A stretch of 64,000 nt of DNA from JAICYJ01 sp045806525 (GTDB taxonomy: Bacteria; Actinomycetota; Thermoleophilia; Gaiellales; JAICJC01): the NCBI GenBank assembly GCA_045806525.1, contig JBJMJD010000014.1:10102-74101 (forward strand), given 5' to 3'. The notes below the pieces were generated by a model. It was not told the origin of the DNA and did no database searches. It was given only the letters and a program-made list of their open reading frames with translations. The translations under genes and the position numbers were made by a program. Of the stretch, positions 24,449-35,650 are shown piece by piece (position 1 is the first letter of the stretch; each line of letters starts with the position of its first letter).

Positions 24449-27063
24449 GTGGTCAGCTCCAGCTCCCGTGCCGGCACCGGATGGCCGAGCAGGTAGCCCT
24501 GTCCAAGGTCGCATCCGTGCTCGAGCAGGAAGTCAAGCTGCTCCTGCGTCTCGATGCCCTCGGCCAGCGGCTGCAGGTCGAGGCTGTGCGCCAGCTGGAT
24601 GATCGCGGCCACGATCGCCGCGGCCCCGCGGTCGTGTGGCAGGTCGGCCACGAACGACCGGTCGATCTTGAGCGTGCTGACCGGCAGCTGTCGCAGCCGC
24701 TCCAGCGACGAGTGCCCCTTGCCGAAGTCGTCGATCGCCATCTGCACGCCGTGCGCCCGCAGCAGCGACAGCGTGTGCGCGGCCCGGGCCGGCTGCACCA
24801 TCACGGTCGACTCAGTCACCTCGATCATCATGCGGCTGGGGTCGACACCTGCGCGTCCGGTCGCGTCCAGCAGCATCTCGACGATGCTCGGCCCCCAGAG
24901 CCCTGGCGGCAGGTTGAACGACACCACCAGGTCCGCGCCCTGGTCGCTCCACGCGCGCGCCTGCCGGCAGGCCCCCTCGATCACCCGCCGCGTCATCGGC
25001 TCGATAAGCCCCGACCGCTCCGCCAGCGGCACGAACTGTTCGGGCAGCACCAGCCGGCCATCGGCGTCGCGCCACCGCACCAGCGTCTCGGCGCCGACCA
25101 GCCGCCGGCTCTCGAGCTCCACGATCGGCTGGAAGTGCAGCTCGAACTCGTCCCGCTCGACCGCCCGGCGCAGGTCACCCATCATCGCCAGCCGCCCCCG
25201 CGCCTTGCCCGGGTCGATCGCAGCCGCCTCGTTCTCGATCAGGCCCTTTCCGATGTACATCGCCGTATCGGCGTTCCGCAGCAGCTCGTCACGGTCGGTG
25301 GCGTCGATCGGGTAGATGCTGACACCGATGCTGAGGCCCACGTGCACGTCCGTGCCGGCCACCAGGAACGGCGTCTCCAGCACGCTTCGCACCTTGTTCT
25401 CGATCGCCGACACAACCTCCAGCGCACGCGGCACGATCGTCTCGCCGCCGTCCAGCTCCAGGTCGGGCACCAGCACCAGGAACTCGTCACCGCCCTGGCG
25501 GGCGACGATGTCGGTGGCACGCGTGACCGACTTCAGCCGCGCTCCGAAGTCGCGCAGCAGGGCGTCACCCGCCTCGTGCCCGAAGCTGTCGTTGATCAGC
25601 TTGAAGTTGTCGAGGTCGATGAACAGCACGGCCACGCCGAAGTGGTGGCGATCGGCCCGCGCCAGCGCCAGCGCCAGGTGCTCGTGGAACATCGAGCGAT
25701 TGGGCAGCCCGGTCAGCTGGTCGTGGTATGCGAGGTGCTCGATCTGAGCCTGCGCCCGCATCTGCTCCGTGATGTCCCGCGCGATCACCGACACCGCCAC
25801 GATCTGGCCCGAGTCGTCGACGATCGGCGACACGGTCAGCGAGACGTCCACCGTCGATCCGTCCTTGCGGAGATGCACGGTCTCGAACGGCTCGATCTGC
25901 TGGCCGCGCCCCGGGCCGGACAGCACGTCGGCGATCTCGTCCACGCCCTCTTCGGTGGCCAGCATCCCCGCCGCGCGCCCCACCGCCTCCTCGGCCGCGT
26001 AGCCGTAGAGCAGCTCCGCGCCTCGGTTCCATGTGAGGATCGTGCCGCCCAGCGTCTTTGACAGGATCGCGTCGTTCGTGGTCTCGACGATCGCGGCCAG
26101 GTGGCGCATCGCCGCTTGCGCCGCGCGGCTGGCGGTGACATCCCGCAGGTAGACGGTGAACGAGGGCGGCCCGGGCAGATCGATCTGCGTGATCGCCAGT
26201 TCGACCGGGAACTCGCGCCCGTCGCTGCGCCGCCCGATCGCCTCGGTGGGCAGGCCCAGCAGCCGCGGCAGCTGGCCCGCCAGCAACGCCTCCATGTCGG
26301 CACGGTGCGGCTCGTCCAACCGGTCGACCACCAGCAGGTCGGTGATCGAGAGGCCGATCGCCTCGTCTCGGGAACGCGCGAACGTCAGCTCCGCCGCCGG
26401 GTTGAATTCGGTCACGCGCCCGTGCGCGTCCAGCCCGATGATGCACTCGAAGGCCGCGTTCACGATCGCGCTCTTGCGCGCTTCGCTGGCGCGCACGTCG
26501 CGCTCGGCGTCGCGGTGGCGGATGAACTGGCCGACCAGGCTGCCGATGCCCGTCAGCAGGGCCATCAGCTCCTCGTCGGGCTCGCGCACCCGCGAGCTGA
26601 AGAACTCCATCACGCCTGTCACCTCGCCGTACGCGGTGACCGGCAGCGCCAGCGCCGCGTGGATGTCCTCGCGCGCCGCCTGCGCCCCGCGCTGCTGGCC
26701 GGGGTCGGCGCCGATGTCTGGCACCCAGAGCGGGACGCCGTCCTGCCAGACCCTGCCGGGCAGCCCCTCGCCCCGCGCGAACACCGCATGGCGCGTTGCC
26801 AGCGAGAAGCCGACCAGCGGCGTGCCCGGCAGGTGCCAAAGGTCGACGCAGCGGATCACCTGCTCGTCTGAGTCGATCCGCCACAGCGCCCCCAGCTCCC
26901 AGTCGAGCCCCCGGCAGACGACCTCGAGCAGGCGCGGCGCAGCCTCCGCAAGCGTCTGCGCTTCGGCGAGCGCGCTCGTCACCGCCAGGTGCGTCCGCAG
27001 ACGCTCCTGTACCACATGGTGACGGCGCTCTCGGTCGCCTTTGGTGTCGCGTCCGTGGCCCAT
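24445..27063 (-). CDS. GAF-PAS-PAS-GGDEF-EAL cyclic-di-GMP signalling protein
   Basis: 872 residues, no membrane segment. Order: GAF (about 25-185), two PAS domains (about 190-320 and 320-445), GGDEF (about 447-620), EAL (about 630-870). The cyclase site is intact (ARQGGDEFLVL) and the RATD five residues before it is an allosteric I-site. The EAL domain keeps its metal and catalytic residues (EVTES, IDDFGKGHSSL, LKIDRSF, AEGIET) but its signature reads ETL, not EAL. It could both make and degrade c-di-GMP, set by light, redox or ligand signals in the PAS/GAF part. Shine-Dalgarno GGGGGA precedes the ATG. Confidence 0.93.
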   Translation of the reverse strand: MGHGRDTKGDRERRHHVVQERLRTHLAVTSALAEAQTLAEAAPRLLEVVCRGLDWELGALWRIDSDEQVIRCVDLWHLPGTPLVGFSLATRHAVFARGEGLPGRVWQDGVPLWVPDIGADPGQQRGAQAAREDIHAALALPVTAYGEVTGVMEFFSSRVREPDEELMALLTGIGSLVGQFIRHRDAERDVRASEARKSAIVNAAFECIIGLDAHGRVTEFNPAAELTFARSRDEAIGLSITDLLVVDRLDEPHRADMEALLAGQLPRLLGLPTEAIGRRSDGREFPVELAITQIDLPGPPSFTVYLRDVTASRAAQAAMRHLAAIVETTNDAILSKTLGGTILTWNRGAELLYGYAAEEAVGRAAGMLATEEGVDEIADVLSGPGRGQQIEPFETVHLRKDGSTVDVSLTVSPIVDDSGQIVAVSVIARDITEQMRAQAQIEHLAYHDQLTGLPNRSMFHEHLALALARADRHHFGVAVLFIDLDNFKLINDSFGHEAGDALLRDFGARLKSVTRATDIVARQGGDEFLVLVPDLELDGGETIVPRALEVVSAIENKVRSVLETPFLVAGTDVHVGLSIGVSIYPIDATDRDELLRNADTAMYIGKGLIENEAAAIDPGKARGRLAMMGDLRRAVERDEFELHFQPIVELESRRLVGAETLVRWRDADGRLVLPEQFVPLAERSGLIEPMTRRVIEGACRQARAWSDQGADLVVSFNLPPGLWGPSIVEMLLDATGRAGVDPSRMMIEVTESTVMVQPARAAHTLSLLRAHGVQMAIDDFGKGHSSLERLRQLPVSTLKIDRSFVADLPHDRGAAAIVAAIIQLAHSLDLQPLAEGIETQEQLDFLLEHGCDLGQGYLLGHPVPARELELTT

Positions 27064-27208
27064 CAGATCCCCCGGCAGCCGGCACGAGCCGCGCCGCCCT
27101 TGAGTTTCACCTTACGCTCGTCTCCGCAAGTCACACTCCACCGTTCGGGTGATACCCGCGTAAGAAGTTTGTTAGGTCGAGAGGATAGGGATGGGCCCAG
27201 ATGGTGCC

Positions 27209-27232
27209 GAGGCTGCGGTGGAGGTCAGCCTC
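27209..27232 (-). terminator. Hairpin at the end of the 3-hydroxybutyryl-CoA dehydrogenase gene
   Basis: GAGGCTG and CAGCCTC arms (7 bp) around a 10-base loop, overlapping the stop codon of the gene ending at 27231. No T run follows, so this is at best a weak or Rho-assisted terminator. The remaining gap to 27063 carries the promoter region of the GGDEF/EAL gene, including a CTTACGC/GCGTAAG inverted repeat at 27111-27164. Confidence 0.35.
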
Positions 27233-28073
27233 AGTACTCGTAGAAGCCGCGGCCGGTCTTTCGCCCCAGCCGGCCGGCCTCGACGTAGCTGCGCAGCAGC
27301 GGGCACGGCCGGTACTTGTCGTCCCCGAGCCCGTCGTGCAGCACCTCCATGATCGCCAGGCAGGTGTCCAGGCCGATCAGGTCGGCCAGCGTCAGCGGCC
27401 CCATCGGGTGGTTCATGCCCAGCTTCATGACGGTGTCGATCGACTCGCGGTCGCCCACGCCCTCCATCAGGCAGTAGACGGCTTCGTTGATCATGGGCAC
27501 CAGGATCCGGTTGGAGATGAACCCTGGGTAGTCGTTGGCCTCGGCCACCGTCTTTCCCATCGCCTCGGCGGCGGCCACCACGCTGGCGACCGTCTCGTCG
27601 CTGGTCTCGAGGCCGCGGATCACCTCCACCAGCTGCATCAGCGGCACCGGGTTCATGAAATGCATGCCGACCACCTGCTGCGGGCGCTTCGTGGCCCCGG
27701 CCAGGCGGGTGATCGGAATCGAGCTGGTGTTGGAGGCGAGGATGGCTCCGTGCCCGGCCACCTCGTCCAGCTGGGCGAAGATGCGCAGCTTCAGCTCGAC
27801 GTTCTCGGTCGCGGCCTCGATCAGGAGGTCGGCGTCAGCGGGCTCGGCCGCCGTCTGGATCCGCTGCAGCGCGGCGTCGCGAGCAGCCTCGTCCAGGCGG
27901 CCCTTCTCGGTCAGCTTCGCCAGCGACACCTCGATGCCGGATACGGCCTGCTCCAGCTGGCGCGGCGCCACGTCGCTCAGGGTCACGTCGAAGCCGCCGA
28001 CGGCAGCCGTCTGGGCGATGCCGGCGCCCATCTGGCCCGCGCCCACCACGGTGATGCGGCGGATCTCGCTCAT
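27231..28073 (-). CDS. 3-Hydroxybutyryl-CoA dehydrogenase
   Basis: Oxidises 3-hydroxybutyryl-CoA to acetoacetyl-CoA with NAD(P)+. 280 residues: Rossmann motif VVGAGQMGAGIAQ at the N-terminus, SNTSSIPIT and the catalytic His in GMHFMNPVPLM, then the helical dimerisation domain ending GRGFYEY. ATG overlaps the thiolase stop (ATGA), so dehydrogenase and thiolase are coupled. Together with the crotonase and ETF cluster this completes butyryl-CoA oxidation to acetyl-CoA; it could also run toward polyhydroxybutyrate precursors. Confidence 0.95.
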   Translation of the reverse strand: MSEIRRITVVGAGQMGAGIAQTAAVGGFDVTLSDVAPRQLEQAVSGIEVSLAKLTEKGRLDEAARDAALQRIQTAAEPADADLLIEAATENVELKLRIFAQLDEVAGHGAILASNTSSIPITRLAGATKRPQQVVGMHFMNPVPLMQLVEVIRGLETSDETVASVVAAAEAMGKTVAEANDYPGFISNRILVPMINEAVYCLMEGVGDRESIDTVMKLGMNHPMGPLTLADLIGLDTCLAIMEVLHDGLGDDKYRPCPLLRSYVEAGRLGRKTGRGFYEY

Positions 28074-29254
28074 GCCGGCAGCACCTCGATCAGCATCGCG
28101 TCGCCCTGGGCCGCGCCGGAGCAGATCGCCGCCAGCCCGATCCCGCCGCCGCGTCGCCGCAGCTGGTGCACAAGGGTGCCGACCAGGCGCGCTCCCGAGG
28201 CGCCGATGGGATGGCCGAAGGCGACGGCGCCGCCCTGCACGTTGAAGCGGTCGGGGTCGGCACCGAGCAGGTCGATGGTCGAGAGCACCACCGAGCAGAA
28301 GGCCTCGTTGATCTCGAACAGATCGACGTCGGCCACGGTCAAGCCGGCCCGCTCCAGCGCCATTCGCGCGGCCGCGGCCGGGGTGCGCACCAGATAGGGA
28401 TAGTCGTCGGCGACGTGGCCCTCACTGAGGATCCGCGCCAGCGGCGTCAGCCCCCGTGTGCCCGCCCACTGCTCCGAGGCCAGCACCAGCGCGGCGGCGC
28501 CGTCGTTGACTCCGGGCGCGTTTCCGGCGGTCGTGGCCCCCTCCTTGCTGAACACGGGCTTCAGCGCCCCAAGCCGCTCGGCCGACGTGTCGCGGCGCGG
28601 GCCCTCGTCGGCGTCGACCACGGTCTCGCCCTTGCGGCCGGGCACGGTCACGGCAACGATCTCTTCGGCCAGGTGGCCCGCGTCCTGGGCCGCCACCGCG
28701 CGCTCGTGGCTGCGCAGCGCCCAGGCATCCTGATCCTCCCGCGAGCACGCGATCTCGGCCGAGACGACCGAGTTTTCCTCGGCCATGATCCGGTGCGTGA
28801 AGGTGGAGGTGAGGCCGTCGCTGGTCATGTGGTCGACCAGCACGCCATCGCCCATCGTGTAGCCGAAGCGGGCCTTGGGCACCAGGTAGGGGGCGTTGGA
28901 CATGCTCTCCATGCCACCGGTCAGCACCACATCGTGGTCGCCGGAGCGGATCAGCAGGTCGCCGTAGGCGGTCGCGCGCATGCCGGAGGCGCAGACCTTG
29001 TTGATCGTGTCGGAGCCGACTCCGACCGGGCAGCCGACTCCGGCCGAGACCTGACGGGACGGGATCATGCCGACCCCCGCCTGCAGCACCTCGCCCATCA
29101 CCACGTAGCCGATCTCGTCGGGGCTGACTCCGGCCCGTTCCAGCGCGGCGCTGCCGGCGTGGATGCCCAACTGCGGCGCGGGCAGCGACGCCAGGCCCCC
29201 GCCGAGGCGGCCGAACGGGGTGCGCGCGGCACCCAGGATCACGGTTCGTGGCAT
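28070..29254 (-). CDS. Acetyl-CoA C-acetyltransferase (thiolase)
   Basis: Cleaves acetoacetyl-CoA with CoA to two acetyl-CoA, or the reverse. 394 residues, typical of thiolase II. The acyl-accepting cysteine lies in NKVCASGMRA, the catalytic histidine in GHPIGASGARL and the second cysteine in AICSGAAQGDAM. GGGAT at about ten bases precedes the ATG. First gene of a two-gene unit with the 3-hydroxybutyryl-CoA dehydrogenase; divergent from the trp operon. Confidence 0.95.
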   Translation of the reverse strand: MPRTVILGAARTPFGRLGGGLASLPAPQLGIHAGSAALERAGVSPDEIGYVVMGEVLQAGVGMIPSRQVSAGVGCPVGVGSDTINKVCASGMRATAYGDLLIRSGDHDVVLTGGMESMSNAPYLVPKARFGYTMGDGVLVDHMTSDGLTSTFTHRIMAEENSVVSAEIACSREDQDAWALRSHERAVAAQDAGHLAEEIVAVTVPGRKGETVVDADEGPRRDTSAERLGALKPVFSKEGATTAGNAPGVNDGAAALVLASEQWAGTRGLTPLARILSEGHVADDYPYLVRTPAAAARMALERAGLTVADVDLFEINEAFCSVVLSTIDLLGADPDRFNVQGGAVAFGHPIGASGARLVGTLVHQLRRRGGGIGLAAICSGAAQGDAMLIEVLPA

Positions 29255-29318
29255 GAAATCAGTCCCTGATCGCAGTGGTGTGTACTGGCACGAGGTCTAG
29301 CACAGGGGCGCAAACGGG

Positions 29319-29347
29319 TTGACCGGCTGTCGCCGCCCGGTCATACT
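29319..29347 (+). promoter_or_regulatory. trp operon promoter
   Basis: TTGACC (29319-29324), 17-base spacer, CATACT (29342-29347): the best primary-sigma promoter in the window. Transcription should start about 29353-29356, at or just before the ATG of the leader peptide at 29357. Confidence 0.75.
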
Positions 29348-29356
29348 TCCACTCGC

Positions 29357-29413
29357 ATGCAGATCAAGCCCAGCAGCTGGTGGTGGATTCCCGCGCGAGG
29401 TACGGACCGCTAG
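29357..29413 (+). CDS. trpL: trp leader peptide
   Basis: 18-residue peptide MQIKPSSWWWIPARGTDR with three consecutive Trp codons (TGG TGG TGG) and a TAG stop, placed between the trp promoter and an intrinsic terminator. When charged tRNA-Trp is scarce, the ribosome stalls on the Trp codons and prevents terminator formation. Only nine bases separate the -10 box from the ATG and no Shine-Dalgarno exists, so the leader is probably translated from a leaderless or nearly leaderless mRNA. Too short for routine gene calling. Confidence 0.85.
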   Translation: MQIKPSSWWWIPARGTDR

Positions 29414-29442
29414 CTGCGCCGCGGCACCCGCTCCTCGCACAG

Positions 29443-29474
29443 GCCTTTCGCCGGATCCGGCGGGAGGCTTTTTT
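29443..29474 (+). terminator. trp attenuator terminator
   Basis: Stem from GCCTTTCGCCGG to the facing CCGGCGGGAGGC, allowing two G-T pairs, with a GATC tetraloop region, followed by six T. It ends 9 bases before trpE. GCGAGG at 29395-29400, just after the Trp codons, can pair with CCTCGC at 29433-29438, giving an upstream hairpin; I could not fix the antiterminator by eye. Confidence 0.8.
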
Positions 29475-29483
29475 GTTGCCCCA

Positions 29484-30811
29484 ATGACCGACGACCGCAT
29501 CATCCGAACGCTTCCCGCAGACCTGCTGACCCCGGTTGGCGCCTACATGCTGCTGCGCGAGGCGCTGGGCGCGCCGGCCTTCCTGCTGGAGTCGGTCGAG
29601 CGGGGCGAGCAGGTGGGCAGGCACAGCTTCCTGGCGGCCGGCTGTGAGACCACCGACTCGCTGGAGGAGGCGATGGCGTTCACGGCCACCCGCCCCGGAC
29701 CGGCACCCGGCGATCCGCCGTTCGTGGGGGGCGCCGTCGGGCACCTCGGCTACGACTGGGCGTCGCAGCTGGAGCCGGTGCCGCTGCCACCCGCCCACCC
29801 CGACGACGCGGGTCTGCCGCTGATGCGCTTCATGCTGGCCGACTCTGTGGTGGCGTTCGACCACGTCCGCCGCACGATGTCGCTGATCGGCCCGCGCAAG
29901 GCGGTCGAGCGGCTGGTGGTGGCGCTGTCCCGGCCGCCCGCGGCGGCCGCGGCGCCGCCCCGGGCGCAGGGACCCGCGCACCGCGAGATCACGCGCGAGC
30001 GCTACATGGCGGCCGTCGAGACCGCCCGCGAGCACATCGCCGCCGGCGATGCGTTCCAGATCGTCCCGTCGCAGCGCGTCCGCCGCGAGACCGGAGCCTC
30101 GCCGTTTGCGATCTACCGGGCGCTTCGCGGCGTCAACCCGTCGCCCTACATGTTCCTGCTCGACAACGGCGAGTTCCAGCTGGTCGGCTCCTCGCCCGAG
30201 GTACACGTCCGGCTCGACCTCGACGGCACGTGCGAGCTGCGACCAATCGCGGGCACGCGGCCGCGCTCGGCCGACCGCGCGCAGGACGACGCCCTGGCCG
30301 ACGAGCTGCTGGCCTCCGAGAAGGACCGGGCCGAGCACGTGATGCTGGTCGACCTGGCCCGCAACGATCTGGGTCGCGTATGCGTGCCGGGCAGCATCCG
30401 CGTGGCGCGCTCGATGGTCGTGGAGCGCTACTCGCACGTCATGCACATCGTCTCGAACGTGTTCGGCCAGCTGCGTGATGACCGCGACGCGGCCTCGCTG
30501 CTGCGCGCGACCTTCCCGGCGGGGACGCTGTCGGGCGCGCCCAAGGTGCGTGCGATGCAGATCATCTCGGAGCTGGAGGGCCGGCGCCGCGGCGTCTACG
30601 GTGGCGCGATCGGCTACCTCGGCTTCGGTGGCGACATGGACACGTGCATCGCGATCCGCACGATCGCCATGTGCAACGGCGTTGCGTACCTGCAGGCGGG
30701 GGCCGGGATCGTGGCAGACTCCGACCCTGCGGATGAACACCAGGAGTGCCTGAACAAGCTGGCCGCTCTGGGAGCCGCCATCGACCAGGCCGAGACAGGG
30801 GTGTACGGGCC

Positions 30812-30815
<4 letters not shown>
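29484..30815 (+). CDS. trpE: Anthranilate synthase component I
   Basis: Chorismate to anthranilate with ammonia or TrpG-supplied ammonia. 443 residues, somewhat shorter than the usual 490-520. LLES at 34-37 is the tryptophan feedback-binding motif, so inhibition by Trp is likely. The chorismate-binding domain (about 180-440) has PIAGTRPR, DLARNDLGRV and FPAGTLSGAPK. ATG at 29484 lies just behind the attenuator terminator; the frame is open upstream, but that stretch is the leader region. Confidence 0.97.
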
Positions 30816-31380
<565 letters not shown>

Positions 31381-31384
<4 letters not shown>

Positions 31385-32409
31385 TCGACGGTGCCATCGC
31401 CGCGCTGGTGGAGCGGCGCGACCTGCTGCCCGAGGAGGCCCACGCGGCCATGATGCAGGTGATGGACGGCGAGGCCACGCCCGCCCAGATCGCCGGGTTC
31501 CTTGTGGGGCTGCGGATGAAGGGTGAGACGGTGGGCGAGATCACCGGCTGTGCTCGCGCCATGCGCGCCCACGTGACGCCGGCGCGGCCGCAGCACCAGA
31601 CGCTGGTCGACACGGCCGGCACCGGCGGTGACGGCGCCCACACGTTCAACATCTCGACGTCGGCAGCGCTGGTCGCCGCCGCGGGAGGCGCGTACGTCGC
31701 CAAGCATGGCAACAGGGCGGTGTCGTCGCGCAGCGGGTCGGCCGACGTGCTGGAGGCGCTGGGCGTGCGCATCGACCTGTCGCCGGTCGACGTGGCCGAC
31801 TGCATCGACGAGGTCGGATTCGGCTTCATGTTTGCCCAGGCCCATCACCCCGCCATGCGCCACGCAGGGCCGGTCAGGCGCGACCTGGGCGTGCGCACGG
31901 TGTTCAATGTGCTGGGGCCGCTGACGAACCCGGCAGGTGCACAGCGGCAGGTGGTGGGCGTGTACGCGCCGGAGCTGGTCGAGCCGATCGCGCAGGTGCT
32001 GGCCGCACTCGGCACCGAGCACGCGCTGGTCGCCCACGGCGCTGGCGGGCTGGACGAGCTGACGCCGACCGGCGAGAACCTGGTGGCCGAGGTGCGGGAC
32101 GGGCGGGTCAGCGTGTCCAAGGTCGACCCGCGCGAGTTCGGCGCCGGCCCGGGAACGCCCGACGACCTGGGCGGCGGCGACGCTTCGGCCAACGCCGCCA
32201 TCATCCGCACCGTGTTCGACGGCGAGACAGGGCCGCGGCGAGACGCCGTGATCCTGAACGCCGGCGCCGCCCTGTACGTCGCCGGGCTGAGCGAGACGCT
32301 CGAGCAGGGGGTGTACGCCGCGCGCGACGCGATCGACGACGGCCGCGCGACCTCCACCCTCGAACGGCTGGTCGCGTTCACGAGCGCCCGGGCAGGGGCG
32401 GAGGCATGA
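31381..32409 (+). CDS. trpD: Anthranilate phosphoribosyltransferase
   Basis: Adds phosphoribose from PRPP to anthranilate. 342 residues. PRPP and anthranilate motifs are intact: DTAGTGGDGAHTFNIST near residue 77, KHGNRAVSSRSGSAD, and the later GPLTNPAGA. ATGA overlap with trpG, so it is tightly coupled. Confidence 0.97.
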
Positions 32410-33134
32410 GCGGCTACCTGGCTCGGATCGGAGGCGACGTCCGCCGCGACGCGCCGGAGCCGACGCGTGGCTTCGCCGAGGCGCTGGCAGCCGGCCCCTC
32501 GGTGGCGGTGGTGGCGGAGGTCAAACGCAGCTCGCCGTCGCAGGGTGCAATCGCGCCGGACGCGGACATCGCCGCCACGGCGGTGCGCTACGAGACAGGC
32601 GGCGCGGCATGCATGTCGGTGCTGTGCGCGGAGCGCGACTTCGGCGGCTCGCTCGACCACCTGCTCCAGGCCCGCGCCGCGGTCTCCATCCCGGCCATCG
32701 CCAAGGACTTCACCGTCTTCCCGGAGCAGGTCGCCACCCAGCGGCTGGCGGGTGCCGATGCGATCCTGGTGATCCTGGCGATGGTCAGCGACGACGAGGC
32801 CCGTCGGCTAATGGACACCGCGGCGCTGCTCGGCATGGACGCGCTGGTGGAGACTCATTCGCGCGAGGAGATCGACCGCGCCGTCGCGATCGGCGCGCGC
32901 GTCGTGGGCGTGAACGCCCGCGACCTGGAGACGCTCGAGATCGACCGCGACCGGCAGCTGGTGCTGCTGTCGTCGCTGCCGCGTGACGTGATCCGCGTTG
33001 CCGAATCAGGTATCGCCGCACGCGAGGACGTGGAGCGGGCGCGTGACGCCGGTGCCGACGCGGTGCTGGTTGGGACGGCCCTGATGCGCGACCCGCTGCT
33101 GCTGGCCGAGCTGGTGGGGGTGCCGCGTGGCTGA
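32406..33134 (+). CDS. trpC: Indole-3-glycerol-phosphate synthase
   Basis: Closes the indole ring from carboxyphenylamino-deoxyribulose phosphate. 242 residues, TIM barrel: VAEVKRSSPSQG with the catalytic Lys, PAIAKDF with the second Lys, VGVNARDLETLEID and AESGIAAREDV. ATGA overlap with trpD; it overlaps trpF by eight bases. Separate from trpF, unlike the enterobacterial fusion. Confidence 0.96.
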   Translation: MSGYLARIGGDVRRDAPEPTRGFAEALAAGPSVAVVAEVKRSSPSQGAIAPDADIAATAVRYETGGAACMSVLCAERDFGGSLDHLLQARAAVSIPAIAKDFTVFPEQVATQRLAGADAILVILAMVSDDEARRLMDTAALLGMDALVETHSREEIDRAVAIGARVVGVNARDLETLEIDRDRQLVLLSSLPRDVIRVAESGIAAREDVERARDAGADAVLVGTALMRDPLLLAELVGVPRG

Positions 33135-33695
33135 GACGCTGGTCAAGATCTGCGGCATAACCCGGGCCGAGGACGTCGCGGCTGCGGTCGAGGCCGGCGC
33201 GGACGCGATCGGGTTCATCGTCGTGCCGTCCAGCCCGCGCGGCGTCGAGTTCTCGACCGCGTGCAAGCTCGCCACCGGCGCCCCGAAGCACGTTCGCACC
33301 GTCGTCGTCTACGCCGACACCGCCGTCCACCTCCACTCGTGGGACAAGTTCGACCTCGTTCAGGTGTACGGCCGCTTCGCCCACCCGAACAACCGTACGA
33401 TCGTCGGCATCCGCGAGCATCCGGACAGCGGCCTGCCCGACGGCGTGCCGGTGCTGCTCGACCTGCCCCGCGACTCGACCCCCGACGACGAGACGCTGCG
33501 CGCGCACTGGCTGCAGGCCGCCGGCGTGCGCGCGCCGGTGATCCTGGCAGGCAGCCTCAATCCGGACAACGTGGCCGAGGCCGTGCGCACCGCGCGGCCA
33601 TGGGCCGTCGACACCGCCCGCGGCGTGGAGCGCTCGCCCGGCATCAAGGATCGCGACCGCATGCGCCGTTTCATCCGCAACGCAAAGGACGCCAC

Positions 33696-33699
<4 letters not shown>
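33127..33699 (+). CDS. trpF: Phosphoribosylanthranilate isomerase, divergent
   Basis: Amadori isomerisation of phosphoribosyl-anthranilate. 190 residues. Catalytic Cys9 (VKICGIT) and general acid Asp112 (VLLDLP) are present, with LAGSLNPDNV and the VDTARGVERSPGIKD phosphate-binding end. It departs from the family in three places: the GGTG-type motif after the Asp is missing (RDSTPDDETL instead), VQLHG reads VQVYG, and GGL reads GSL. Location inside trpC-trpB makes the role likely all the same. GTG start. Confidence 0.88.
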
Positions 33700-34864
<1,165 letters not shown>

Positions 34865-34868
<4 letters not shown>

Positions 34869-35605
34869 GGATCGAGACGCCGGCGCTGGTCATCTACCTG
34901 ATGGCTGACCACGACACGGTCGAGCTGGCGGAGGCGGCGGTGCGGGGCGGCGCCACGGCGATCGAGATCGGCATCCCCTTCTCGGACCCGCTGGCGGACG
35001 GTACGACCGTGCAGCGGGCCGGGCTGCGCGCGCTGCGAAACGGGATGACGGCGACGCGCGCGCTGGAGCTGATCGGCGAGCTTCGGCGGCGGACCGCAGT
35101 GCCGCTGGTCCCGATGACGTACGCCGGGCCGGTGATGGCGTACGGAGAGGAGCGGTTCTGCGCCGACCTGGCCGCGGCCGGCGCCGACGGCATGATCGTG
35201 CCAGACGTGCCGCACGACGAGGCCGGAGACCTGCTCGACGCGTGCCGCCGAAATGGACTGGATGTGGTGCCGCTGCTGGCGCCGACCAGCACCGACGAGC
35301 GCATCGAGCTGGCTTGCAGAGCCGCAGGCGGCTTCGTGTACCTGGTGTCGGTGGCGGGCATCACCGGGTCACGGCAGAGGCTGTCTGACCGGGTGGCGCC
35401 GCTGGTCGGGCGGGTGCGCCGGCACACCGAGCTGCCCCTGCTGGTCGGGTTCGGGATCGCCTCGGGGGCGACCGCGCGCGAGGTGATGGACACGGGCGCC
35501 GACGGGGTTGTGATCGGCAGCAAGGCGATCGAGGTGTCGGAGGCGGGTGGCGCCGACGGCTTGGAGCGATTTGTGGCCGAGGTGGCGGCGGCGATCACCA
35601 GGTGA
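34865..35605 (+). CDS. trpA: Tryptophan synthase alpha chain
   Basis: Splits indole-3-glycerol phosphate to indole and glyceraldehyde 3-phosphate; indole is channelled to TrpB. 246 residues, TIM barrel. Catalytic Glu34 (AIEIGIPFSDP) and Asp45 (LADGTTVQ) are present. The N-terminus is short and reads ALVIYLMADHD where most have IPYLTAGDP. GTG start overlaps the trpB stop (GTGA). Last gene of the operon; the response regulator follows 45 bases later with its own promoter box. Confidence 0.95.
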
Positions 35606-35637
35606 CAACGATCAACGTGTCCTCAATCGCTACGGTC

Positions 35638-35643
35638 TAGGCT
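35638..35643 (+). promoter_or_regulatory. -10 box TAGGCT of the response-regulator gene
   Basis: TAGGCT, seven bases (TTGCGGC), then ATG at 35651; no Shine-Dalgarno. Suggests the two-component genes are transcribed apart from trp. Confidence 0.55.
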
Positions 35644-35650
35644 TTGCGGC

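Noticed and set aside
24445..27063. Loss of phosphodiesterase function because EAL reads ETL
   Set aside because: The metal-binding and catalytic residues elsewhere in the domain are present, and EAL variants with substitutions at the second position occur in active enzymes.
27064..27230. c-di-GMP riboswitch before the GGDEF/EAL gene
   Set aside because: Inverted repeats exist but none of the conserved GEMM bases could be matched.
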